From positions 1,240,001 through 1,304,000 of the forward strand of contig OZ242200.1 of assembly GCA_965205995.1 (NCBI GenBank): 64,000 nucleotides of DNA, in the 5' to 3' direction. Position numbers and translations under genes: made by a program. Numbering within the stretch: position 1 is the first letter of the stretch; every line of letters starts with the position of its first letter. Origin of the DNA: MPNO01 sp965205995 (lineage in GTDB: Bacteria > Pseudomonadota > Alphaproteobacteria > MPNO01). This document shows positions 8,742 through 16,055 of this stretch, piece by piece. The notes under the pieces are model-generated. The model made no database searches, was not told the DNA's origin, and saw only the letters and a program-made list of their open reading frames with translations.

Positions 8742-8799
8742 CCCTTCGATACGCGGCTTCGCCGCTACTCAGGGTGAGGGGTGTTAGCCGTATCGAGGG
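8742..8799. repeat. Dispersed intergenic repeat, family A, copy 1
   Basis: Contains the family A core (CCCTTCGATACGCGGC, then CGCCGCTACTCAGGGTGAGG) with outer inverted arms CCCTTCGATACG and CGTATCGAGGG. It lies directly after the enoyl-CoA hydratase stop and before the oxygenase ribosome site, so it could act as a hairpin between the two genes. Related copies are at 27252, 46182, 46236, 47003 and 57782. Confidence 0.75.
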
Positions 8800-8820
8800 A
8801 CGGCGGCAGGAGACGATTCC

Positions 8821-9774
8821 ATGATCCCGTTGATCGACCTCTCGCGGAGCCGGGACGAAGTGGCCGGCGCGCTGGCGGCCACGCTGGAGCATGTCGGCTT
8901 CTTCATCGTCGTGAACCACGGCGTGGAGCGGGAGCTCATCCGCCGCGTGTTCGCGGAGGCTGAACGGTTCCACGCCCAGCCCGAAGCGGCCAAGCACGAC
9001 GTGCTGATGAACGAGCACAACAACGGCTACATGGCGATGGCGCGCTACAACGTGCGCACCTCGCGGGCGAGCGAAGCCGCGCTGCCGGACATGAACGAGG
9101 CCTTCTTCGTCAAGCGCGAACGCGGCCCGGACGATCCGCTCGCCGGGCGGCGCTTCGCCGGACCCAATCGCTGGCCGGCGAACCTCCCCGGGTTCCGGGA
9201 AACCCTGCTGGAGTATTGCGCGACGGTGGACCGGCTGGCGTTGAGCCTGTTGCCGGCGCTTGCGCTCTCCCTCTCCCTGCCGGAGGACTGGTTCGCGCCC
9301 CGGTTCACGCGCAGCCAGTTCTCCTTCCGGCTCTCCCACTACCCGCCGGCGGCGCGCGAGCCGGGGCGCTACGGCATCGCGCCCCACACCGACGTCAATT
9401 TCCTGACCTTCCTCGCCCAGTCGGTCGTGCCGGGGCTGCAGATCCGGCGCGACGGGGACGACGGGGACGAATGGGAGGATGTGCCCTTCGTCGAGGACTC
9501 CTTTGTCGTCAACACCGGCGACATGCTGCACCGCTGGACCAACGGGCGCTACAAATCGACCCCGCACCGCGCGCTGCCGCCGGTGGGGCGCCGCCGCTAC
9601 GCGATCCCCTATTTCTTCGGCCCCGATCTCGACGCCGAGATAAGCTGCGCGCCGAGCTGCGCGGGGCCGGACAACCCGCCGCGCTGGCCGCCGGTCGTCT
9701 ACGGAGACCACCTCGCCTGGTGGTACGACGCCAACTACAACGCCGCCGACCAGCAGGATCTGGCGACGGGGTGA
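8821..9774 (+). CDS. Isopenicillin N synthase-like 2OG-Fe(II)/Fe(II) oxygenase
   Basis: A 317-residue member of the non-heme iron oxygenase family that includes isopenicillin N synthase and 2-oxoglutarate dioxygenases. The N-terminal DIOX_N region (FFIVVNHGVERELI) is followed by the double-stranded beta-helix core with the metal triad: HTD in APHTDVNFLTFL and the distal His in KSTPHRALPPVGRRRYA, where the following Arg is in the co-substrate position. The ATG at 8821 has AGGAG upstream. It converges on the metY-like gene. The substrate is unknown; a second, distinct paralogue lies at 29087-30055. Confidence 0.9.
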   Translation: MIPLIDLSRSRDEVAGALAATLEHVGFFIVVNHGVERELIRRVFAEAERFHAQPEAAKHDVLMNEHNNGYMAMARYNVRTSRASEAALPDMNEAFFVKRERGPDDPLAGRRFAGPNRWPANLPGFRETLLEYCATVDRLALSLLPALALSLSLPEDWFAPRFTRSQFSFRLSHYPPAAREPGRYGIAPHTDVNFLTFLAQSVVPGLQIRRDGDDGDEWEDVPFVEDSFVVNTGDMLHRWTNGRYKSTPHRALPPVGRRRYAIPYFFGPDLDAEISCAPSCAGPDNPPRWPPVVYGDHLAWWYDANYNAADQQDLATG

Positions 9775-9787
9775 CGCCGGGGGGCGC

Positions 9788-11122
9788 TCACGCCCCCGCC
9801 AGCGCCCGGTCCAGATCGGCGATCAGATCGTCCACCGTCTCGATGCCGATGGAGAGGCGGATCACGTCGGGGCCGGCGCCGGCGCGGATCTGCTGTTCCT
9901 CGTCGAGCTGGCGGTGGGTGGTGGAGGCGGGGTGGATGATCAGGCTCCTGGTGTCGCCGATATTGGCGAGATGGGAGAACAGCTCCACCCGGTCGACCAC
10001 GGCGACCCCGGCCGCATAGCCGCCCTCGACGCCGAAGGTCAGCACCGCGCCCGCGCCGCGCGGCAGATATTTCCCGGCGAGCGCCCGGTAGGGCGACGAG
10101 TCGAGCCCGGCATAGGACACCCAGACGACCCTCGGATGGGCTTCGAGCCAGCGCGCCACCGCGAGCGCGTTCTCGCAATGCCGCTCCATCCTGAGCGGCA
10201 GGGTCTCGACCCCCTGCAACAGGGCGAAGGCGGATTGCGCCGACAGGCTCGCCCCGTAGTCGCGGAGGGCGACGGCGCGCATCTTCATCGTCAGTGCGAA
10301 ATCGCCGAAGGTCTCGGCGAAGGTGAGGCCGTGATAGGCCGGGTCGGGCTGCGCGAGCCCGGGGAACTTGTCGTTCAGGGTCCAGTCGAACCGGCCCGAT
10401 TCGACGACCACGCCGCCCATCGTGTTGCCGTGCCCGCCGATGAACTTGGTCATCGAATGGACCGCGATGTCGGCGCCCCAGTCGAACGGGCGCAGGAGCC
10501 AGGGCGAGGCCAGCGTGTTGTCGACCACCAGCGGCACCCCCCACTCGGCGGCGATGGCGGCGATCGGTTCGATATCGATCACCACCCCGCCCGGGTTGGC
10601 GAGCGATTCGCAGAAGACGAACTTCACCCTTTCCGTCATCGCCGCGCGCACATTGTCGACTTCCGTCATGTCGACGAAGCGACAGGTCCAGCCGAGCTTG
10701 GCGAAGGTGATGCCGAACTGGGTGAGCGAGCCGCCATAGAGATGGCGCGAGGCGACGAACTCGTCGCCCGGCTCGAGCAGCGTCGCGGCGACCAGGAACT
10801 GCGCGGCGTGGCCCGACGCGGTCGCCACCGCGCCCCTGCCCCCCTCCAGCGCCGCGATGCGCTCCTCCAGCACCGCGACGGTCGGGTTGGTGATGCGCGA
10901 ATAGATGTAGCCGAAGGTCTGCAGGTTGAAGAGCTCGGCCGCGTGGTCTGCGTCGTCGAAGGCATAGGAGGTGGTCTGGTAGATCGGCGTCGCGCGGGCG
11001 CCGGTCACCGGGTCGGGCCGCGCCCCGGCATGGACGGCGAGGGTCTCGAAGCCGGGCTCGCGCGCCTCCGCCTCGTCGGGGAGGGCATCCAGCAGCGCCT
11101 TGATGCGCCCGGGTTCGGTCAT
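9788..11122 (-). CDS. O-acetylhomoserine sulfhydrylase (PLP-dependent Cys/Met metabolism enzyme)
   Basis: A 444-residue fold-type I PLP enzyme of the gamma-family that makes homocysteine (or related thioethers) from O-acetyl- or O-succinylhomoserine. It shows TPIYQTTSYAF, YSRITNPTV (phosphate contacts), LANPGG, the VVDNTLASP aspartate motif, and the PLP lysine in SMTKFIGGHGNTMGG near residue 222. The length and the GHGNTMGG sequence favour MetY over shorter MetZ. Its ATG overlaps the stop of the CoA-binding gene, so the two form an operon. Confidence 0.92.
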   Translation of the reverse strand: MTEPGRIKALLDALPDEAEAREPGFETLAVHAGARPDPVTGARATPIYQTTSYAFDDADHAAELFNLQTFGYIYSRITNPTVAVLEERIAALEGGRGAVATASGHAAQFLVAATLLEPGDEFVASRHLYGGSLTQFGITFAKLGWTCRFVDMTEVDNVRAAMTERVKFVFCESLANPGGVVIDIEPIAAIAAEWGVPLVVDNTLASPWLLRPFDWGADIAVHSMTKFIGGHGNTMGGVVVESGRFDWTLNDKFPGLAQPDPAYHGLTFAETFGDFALTMKMRAVALRDYGASLSAQSAFALLQGVETLPLRMERHCENALAVARWLEAHPRVVWVSYAGLDSSPYRALAGKYLPRGAGAVLTFGVEGGYAAGVAVVDRVELFSHLANIGDTRSLIIHPASTTHRQLDEEQQIRAGAGPDVIRLSIGIETVDDLIADLDRALAGA

Positions 11123-11640
11123 CCCCGGGGTGGCCTCAGGCTCTTGGCGGTGACGATGCCGGTGTTGATGCCGCTCCAGCCGAGCTCGCCCGAGAGGCGC
11201 GCATATTCGATCTTGGGGCAGCGGTCCATCACCACCACCAGCCCCGCCTCCTCGGCCAGCCGCGCCGCCTCGTCGTCGCGCACCGCGAGCTGCATCCAGA
11301 GCACCTGGATGCCCTTGGCCTGCTGGTTGGCGATCGCGTCCCTGGCGATCTCCAGCGCCTCTTCGGAGGGGCGGAAGACGTCGACCATGTCGATGGTGCC
11401 GGGAACGCTGGCGAGGTCGGGGTGGACCGTCTCGCCCAGGATCTCCGCCCCCGCCCGCGCCGGATTGACCGGGATCACCCGGTAGCCGCGCTTTTGCAAA
11501 TATTTCATGGCGTAGAAGCTCGGGCGCCGCCACAGCGTGCTCGCGCCGACCATCGCGATGGTCCGCACATTGGCGAGGATGGTGCGGATCCGGCGGTCCG
11601 GGTAGGAATCGTGATGCGCCAGTCTGACGGTTTCGCTCAT
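11119..11640 (-). CDS. CoA-binding (YccU-like) Rossmann protein
   Basis: A 173-residue protein with the succinyl-CoA-synthetase-type CoA-binding fold: IAMVGASTLWRRPSFYAMKYLQKRGYRVIPVNP near the start, then DMVDVFRPSEEA and a conserved MDRCPKIEYARL end. Such small stand-alone CoA-binding proteins are widespread and of uncertain function. The stop overlaps the following ATG by the usual ATGA, so it is translationally coupled to the sulfhydrylase; this pairing suggests a link to sulfur amino acid metabolism, but that is inference. Confidence 0.9.
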   Translation of the reverse strand: MSETVRLAHHDSYPDRRIRTILANVRTIAMVGASTLWRRPSFYAMKYLQKRGYRVIPVNPARAGAEILGETVHPDLASVPGTIDMVDVFRPSEEALEIARDAIANQQAKGIQVLWMQLAVRDDEAARLAEEAGLVVVMDRCPKIEYARLSGELGWSGINTGIVTAKSLRPPRG

Positions 11641-11686
11641 CGCGCCCGGACGCTAGCGCGGCGCGGGAGCGAGGGCAAGAACGGGG

Positions 11687-11998
11687 TCATGCGGTCTCTT
11701 CGGCGATCCAGTCGAGAAACGGCGGCAGGCCGGACGAGATGTCGAGCCGGATCACGCAGGGGGTGTCGTAAGGATGAATCTCCTCGACCCGCTTCGCCAG
11801 CGCGTCGAACTTCTCCGCCCGGGTCTTGGCGATCAGCACCGCCTCCTCCGCCTCCTCGACTGCGCCGTCCCACCGGTAGAGCGAAACCATGCCCGGGAGG
11901 ACGTTGACGCAAGCGGCGAGCCTCTCTTCCACCAGCGCGCGGCCGATGGATTTGGCCTCCTCGACGCTCGCCGCGGTCATATAGGCCAGACAGTACAT
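11687..11998 (-). CDS. cutA: CutA1 divalent cation tolerance protein
   Basis: A 103-residue small trimeric ferredoxin-like protein. The typical alternation is visible: TAASVEEAKSIGRALVEERLAACVNVLP, then YRWDGAVEEAEEAVLIAKT and the HPYDTPCVI segment with the conserved aromatic/Pro. The ATG at 11998 is preceded by GGAGG at five bases. CutA1 proteins bind copper and other divalent metals; a direct tolerance role is not firmly established. Confidence 0.95.
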   Translation of the reverse strand: MYCLAYMTAASVEEAKSIGRALVEERLAACVNVLPGMVSLYRWDGAVEEAEEAVLIAKTRAEKFDALAKRVEEIHPYDTPCVIRLDISSGLPPFLDWIAEETA

Positions 11999-12131
11999 CG
12001 TCGCCTCCGGATCGCGGTTCCGCTTCCTCCGCGCGCCCACCGGTCATTTCGACCTGCCCGTGTGGCCCGCCCGGCCGGTTGTGCGTAAACTGCCAGCCGG
12101 AGAGGGACGACCGCAACGGAGGGTTGGGTTC

Positions 12132-12944
12132 ATGGCATTGAGCGAGAGACTGACCAGGCTGATCGACGTGTCCGCGCCGCTCTGGGCGGGCGAGGCCGAG
12201 GTGGTCCGGACCTATTGGGATTCCCCCGTGCGCAATCCCGAAAGCGAGCTGTTGTGGCTGCGCCGGCAGTGCTCGAAGGAGTTCAACGGCACCGGGATCG
12301 GCGAATACAGGAATTTGGGCGTGTTCATGGGGCCGATCACCGAGCTCGGCGAGATTTTTCCCCGGATCGATGTCGGTGAAAGCGGCGTCGACCGGCGCTA
12401 CGCGCTGGAGCTGATCGAGATGCTGCACGACGAGTTCGACCACTATATCCGCTTCGCCGACGTCTACGACGGCATCCGCGGCCCGGGCACGCCGCCGATG
12501 AACCCGCATGAGCTGGAAACCTGGGACGAGGACGTGGAGCTCACCCGGACGCGCCACCGCCATAACGCGGAGCATGGCGAACTCGGCGTCCGCGCCAGCC
12601 GTTTCACCGAGGGCGGCTACTGCACCCTGTTCCGCGAGGGGATGCGGCTCAAGGGACGCGGCGGGGTCGACGACATGATCGCGGATGCCTGCACCAAGGT
12701 CTATGAGGACGAGTTCGGCCACATGCTGGAAGGGGTCATCGGCCTCGACGGCGAGGGCTGGTCGGACCAGCAGCTCGATCTGCTGGAGACGCTGGTGCTG
12801 GAACAGCTCAGGCTGCGCATTCCGATGCGCAACGCCGAGTTCAGCTTCCCCCTCAGCGAGGACCGGGTCCAGGCGATCTACGCCGGCGACATCGACCCCG
12901 AGCCGTTCGATTACGGCCGCGCCGAAAGCGCCATGGTCGCCTGA
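12132..12944 (+). CDS. Unrecognised protein with two ExxH motifs, possibly ferritin-like diiron
   Basis: A 270-residue largely helical soluble protein I cannot assign to a named family. Two ExxH motifs, EFDH in LIEMLHDEFDHYIRF (about residue 102) and EFGH in VYEDEFGHMLEG (about 198), lie in predicted helices about 95 residues apart. This is the pattern of four-helix diiron carboxylate proteins, in which the other two Glu ligands come from intervening helices. It ends 13 bases before the convergent Rieske beta-subunit gene. The ATG at 12132 gives MALSERL; an upstream start is possible but that part looks non-coding. Diiron oxygenase or ferritin-like function is inference. Confidence 0.8.
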   Translation: MALSERLTRLIDVSAPLWAGEAEVVRTYWDSPVRNPESELLWLRRQCSKEFNGTGIGEYRNLGVFMGPITELGEIFPRIDVGESGVDRRYALELIEMLHDEFDHYIRFADVYDGIRGPGTPPMNPHELETWDEDVELTRTRHRHNAEHGELGVRASRFTEGGYCTLFREGMRLKGRGGVDDMIADACTKVYEDEFGHMLEGVIGLDGEGWSDQQLDLLETLVLEQLRLRIPMRNAEFSFPLSEDRVQAIYAGDIDPEPFDYGRAESAMVA

Positions 12945-12957
12945 GCTCCGCAAGCGC

Positions 12958-13452
12958 TCAGAGGATAAAGCTCACCGAGCCGAGCCCGCCGAGTTCCTCG
13001 CTGTCGAGGATCGCGCGGCGCTCGGCGATGCGGAGCCCGTTCTCCGTCGGCCTCAGCCGGTAGCGGTAGCGCCCGACATATTCGCCGATGCGCTCGTTGC
13101 GGCGGAACCGGTAGACGATGAAATTGGCCTCGGCGACCAGCTCGCTTTCGCCGCGCTCGACGATGCGGATGTTGGAGACCAGCCGGCGCGTGCGCGAGCG
13201 CGGCCGCTCGGCATGCGCGTCGGCGCTTTTCAGCCGCTTGACCCGGCCGTGGATCCGCCTGATGTCGTCGGCGATGGTGAACAGCGTGTTGCGGGGATCG
13301 CCGTCGGGAACGTCGTTCGGCGGCACCAGATAGCGCGCGTCCGCGGTCAGCAAAGCGAGCCAGTCGTCGAGCCGCCAGGCATCCAGCAGCGCCGCCTCCT
13401 CGAAGAACAGCGCTTCCACCTCCTCGCGCCCGACCGCGTCGATCGCTGTCAT
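12958..13452 (-). CDS. Aromatic-ring-hydroxylating dioxygenase, beta subunit
   Basis: A 164-residue SnoaL/NTF2-fold small subunit. The opening VEALFFEEAALLDAWRLDDWLALLTADARYLVP is the family signature, followed by a RLVSNIRIVERG strand and the closing RYRLRP/AERRAILDSEEL segment. The beta subunit has no cofactor and stabilises the alpha3beta3 hexamer. Its ATG overlaps the alpha-subunit stop, so the pair is translated in a fixed ratio. No ferredoxin or reductase is adjacent, so electron partners must be elsewhere. Confidence 0.92.
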   Translation of the reverse strand: MTAIDAVGREEVEALFFEEAALLDAWRLDDWLALLTADARYLVPPNDVPDGDPRNTLFTIADDIRRIHGRVKRLKSADAHAERPRSRTRRLVSNIRIVERGESELVAEANFIVYRFRRNERIGEYVGRYRYRLRPTENGLRIAERRAILDSEELGGLGSVSFIL

Positions 13453-14723
13453 GCGGGCGCGCCGGTCATCAGCGCGTTCCAGCGGCGCCAGAAGGCTCGC
13501 AGATGGAGCTCGTCGGTGTTGAGCTGCTCGCCCGTCTTGTTCATCCCGCGCGAGATTTCCGACCAGCCGATCTCGCGCCAGGTGGACAACCCCTCCTGCA
13601 CTGCCTCCAGCGCCTCGACGTCGTCGGGGGTGGCGAGCCCGCCCGGCCCGTAGAAGGTGAGGAAGCTGTCGAGCCGGCGCGCGCGCGAACTCTCCGATTC
13701 CTCGACCGGGCCGGCCGCCCAGGCGGTCACCCGCATGCGGTCGACGGCGGTCGGCCAGAAGGTGCGGATTGTCACCGCCGAGCCGTCATTGATCACCAGG
13801 TTGGGAAACACCACCAGATTGCGGTTGGTGTCGGCGACGCGCCGCGCGCGCTCCTCGCCCATCCGGGCGACGAGCTCTTCGCGCACCGCCGCGACCTCTT
13901 CCTTCGCCTCTTCGCCGTAAAGCGGGATCCAGGCGGCGATCGGCCGGCCGCGGAAGTTCACATTGTCGACCACCGCGTGGCCGTTGCCGAGCGCCTTGCC
14001 GATACCCGGCGCCGGCATCATCAGCCCCCTCGGCATGCTCACCGAAACCCCCGAATCCTTCATGTAGTCGAGATAGGTCGAATGGGTGGCGTGCAGGTGG
14101 TAGTCGTCGAAGCTGTTCTCGACCAGCAGCTTCCAGTTGGCGCGGATGTCGTATTCCTGGGTGCCGGCGACGATCTCGAGCCGCCCGGTGGGCGACTGGT
14201 CGACGACCAGGTCGAGATATTCCCTGGCACCCGCGAGATACTCGGCCAGGGGCTCGGGCGCGCTCCCGAAATGGGCGAACCAGAAGCCGCGATACCGGTC
14301 CAGCGCCGGCACCTCGCCGAGCGCGAAATCGGCCTTGTCGAAACCCGCGCCGTATGAGTCCTGGCCCGGGACGTGGGTGAGCGCGCCGGCTGAGTCATAG
14401 GTCCAGCCGTGATAGAGGCAGGTGAAGCGCGACCGGTTGCCCTCGCGCTCGCGGCAGACCATGGTGCCGCGATGCCTGCATGTGTTGAGGAAGGCGCGCA
14501 CCCTCCCCGCCTTGTCGCGCACGAAAAGCACCGGACGGCCGGCCACCAGGCGGGTGCGGAAGTCGCCGTTGCCGGGGATCTCCGAATCGTGGCCGAGATA
14601 GATCCAGCACGCGTCGAAGATCCGCCGGCGCTCGATTTCGAGGATCCCGGGGTCGACGAGGACCCGGCGGTTGAGCCGGAAACGCTCGCTCTCCGGTTCG
14701 TCGATGATGAAGGGTCGATCCAT
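13449..14723 (-). CDS. Aromatic-ring-hydroxylating dioxygenase, Rieske alpha subunit
   Basis: A 424-residue catalytic subunit that inserts oxygen into an aromatic or related substrate. The Rieske [2Fe-2S] ligands are CRHRG and CLYHGW (about residues 79-103). The mononuclear iron site is in ENSFDDYHLHATH (about 205-216), with the bridging Asp three residues before the first His and an HxxxxH pair. The ATG at 14723 (MDRPFIID) is chosen; a GTG at 14756 would add 11 residues. A divergent MFS gene starts about 65 bases away. Substrate is unknown. Confidence 0.93.
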   Translation of the reverse strand: MDRPFIIDEPESERFRLNRRVLVDPGILEIERRRIFDACWIYLGHDSEIPGNGDFRTRLVAGRPVLFVRDKAGRVRAFLNTCRHRGTMVCREREGNRSRFTCLYHGWTYDSAGALTHVPGQDSYGAGFDKADFALGEVPALDRYRGFWFAHFGSAPEPLAEYLAGAREYLDLVVDQSPTGRLEIVAGTQEYDIRANWKLLVENSFDDYHLHATHSTYLDYMKDSGVSVSMPRGLMMPAPGIGKALGNGHAVVDNVNFRGRPIAAWIPLYGEEAKEEVAAVREELVARMGEERARRVADTNRNLVVFPNLVINDGSAVTIRTFWPTAVDRMRVTAWAAGPVEESESSRARRLDSFLTFYGPGGLATPDDVEALEAVQEGLSTWREIGWSEISRGMNKTGEQLNTDELHLRAFWRRWNALMTGAPA

Positions 14724-14787
14724 TGCCGCCGATGATCCTTGCGTCCGCCTTGCCACCCCGCAAGCCCCGAACCCCGGCGCGCCGGAA

Positions 14788-15984
14788 GTGAAGCCGCTCG
14801 GGCCGCGGGATTACGGCTTCCTCGGGCTGCTCGCCGCGATCACGCTGATCAACCCGCTGTCGATCCATTTCTATCTGCCCGCCCTGCCCGCCATCAAGTC
14901 CGCGTTTGCGGTGTCCTCGGCGACGGCGCAGCTCACCTTCAGCATCTCGATGTTCACACTCGCCGCGGTGACGCTCGCGGTGGGGTCGCTTTCAGACGGT
15001 CTCGGGCGCAAGCCGGTCCTGCTCGGCGGCATCGTGCTGTTCGTCGCGGGCTCGCTGATCTGCGCCGTCGCCGAGCGGATCGAGGTGCTGATCCTCGGCC
15101 GGCTGCTGCAGGCGACCGGCGCGGCGGGCGGGCTGGTGCTGGCGCGCGCCATCGCGCGCGACGTCTTCGGGCTCGACAGGCTGACCCAGATCATCGCGCT
15201 GTTGACGATGGCCTATGTGATGGGACCGCTGCTCGCGCCGCCGCTCGGCGGCGCGCTGGTGGACGGGCTGGGCTGGCGGTCGATCTTCTGGTTCGCCGGC
15301 GGCGCCGGCGTGCTGCTCGCGGTGTTTTCGATATTCCTCATCCCCGAGACCCGCGCCGCCGGGCAGCGGATCGCCGGCTCACGGGCGATGCTCGGGGCCT
15401 ATGGGCGGCTGTTCGTGCAACGCCGGTTCACGCTCTATGTCCTGCATTCGGGCGTCGTCTCGGGCGCGTTTTTCGCGGTGGCGACCTCGGCGTCCTTCCT
15501 GATGAACGAAACCCTGCAGCGGCCGGCGGCGGAATACGGGCTCTATTTCATGTTCTTCCCGGCGGGGTATCTGGTGGGCAATTTCATCGCCGCCCGGTTC
15601 GGCCTCCGGGTGCCGATCCACAGGATGCTGATGGCCGGCTCGCTGCTCTGCCTCGCCGGTGCGGTCGCGCTCGCCGCGACCTGCTGGCTGGACGGGCCGA
15701 CGCCGCTCGGCATCTTCGTCCCCGGCTTCGTCATGACGCTCAGTCAGGGTCTCGCCTTGCCGAGCGCCCAGTCGGGCGCCATCGCGGTCGACAAGGACCT
15801 GGCCGGCACGGCGTCGGGCATCGGCGTGTTCATGCAGATGTTCTTCGGCGCCGCCGCGTCCCAGCTGACCGGGCTGTTCGCCGACGGCACCGCGAACCCG
15901 ATGATCTTCGTGATCCTGCCGCTCGCCGCCGCCGCCCTCGCCGCCAGCCTCGCGCTGCGCCATCCGAGCGTGGGCCGGCGGTAG
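14788..15984 (+). CDS. Bcr/CflA-type MFS drug efflux transporter
   Basis: A 398-residue, 12-helix inner-membrane antiporter. The motif A region GSLSDGLGRKPVLLGG follows the second helix and an RAIARDVFG segment follows the fourth, both typical of the Bcr/CflA branch. The GTG at 14788 (VKPLGPRDYG) puts the first membrane helix about ten residues in, as in relatives; ATG 14704/14707 would overlap the divergent Rieske gene. Start is therefore moderately certain. Export of an aromatic compound related to the divergent oxygenase is a guess from location. Confidence 0.88.
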   Translation: MKPLGPRDYGFLGLLAAITLINPLSIHFYLPALPAIKSAFAVSSATAQLTFSISMFTLAAVTLAVGSLSDGLGRKPVLLGGIVLFVAGSLICAVAERIEVLILGRLLQATGAAGGLVLARAIARDVFGLDRLTQIIALLTMAYVMGPLLAPPLGGALVDGLGWRSIFWFAGGAGVLLAVFSIFLIPETRAAGQRIAGSRAMLGAYGRLFVQRRFTLYVLHSGVVSGAFFAVATSASFLMNETLQRPAAEYGLYFMFFPAGYLVGNFIAARFGLRVPIHRMLMAGSLLCLAGAVALAATCWLDGPTPLGIFVPGFVMTLSQGLALPSAQSGAIAVDKDLAGTASGIGVFMQMFFGAAASQLTGLFADGTANPMIFVILPLAAAALAASLALRHPSVGRR

Positions 15985-16055
15985 GCCCTTCGACACGCCC
16001 CGGATCAAGCCCAAGGTGACATCATCGGTTATCTCGACGGCACGAGGTTAGGCGA

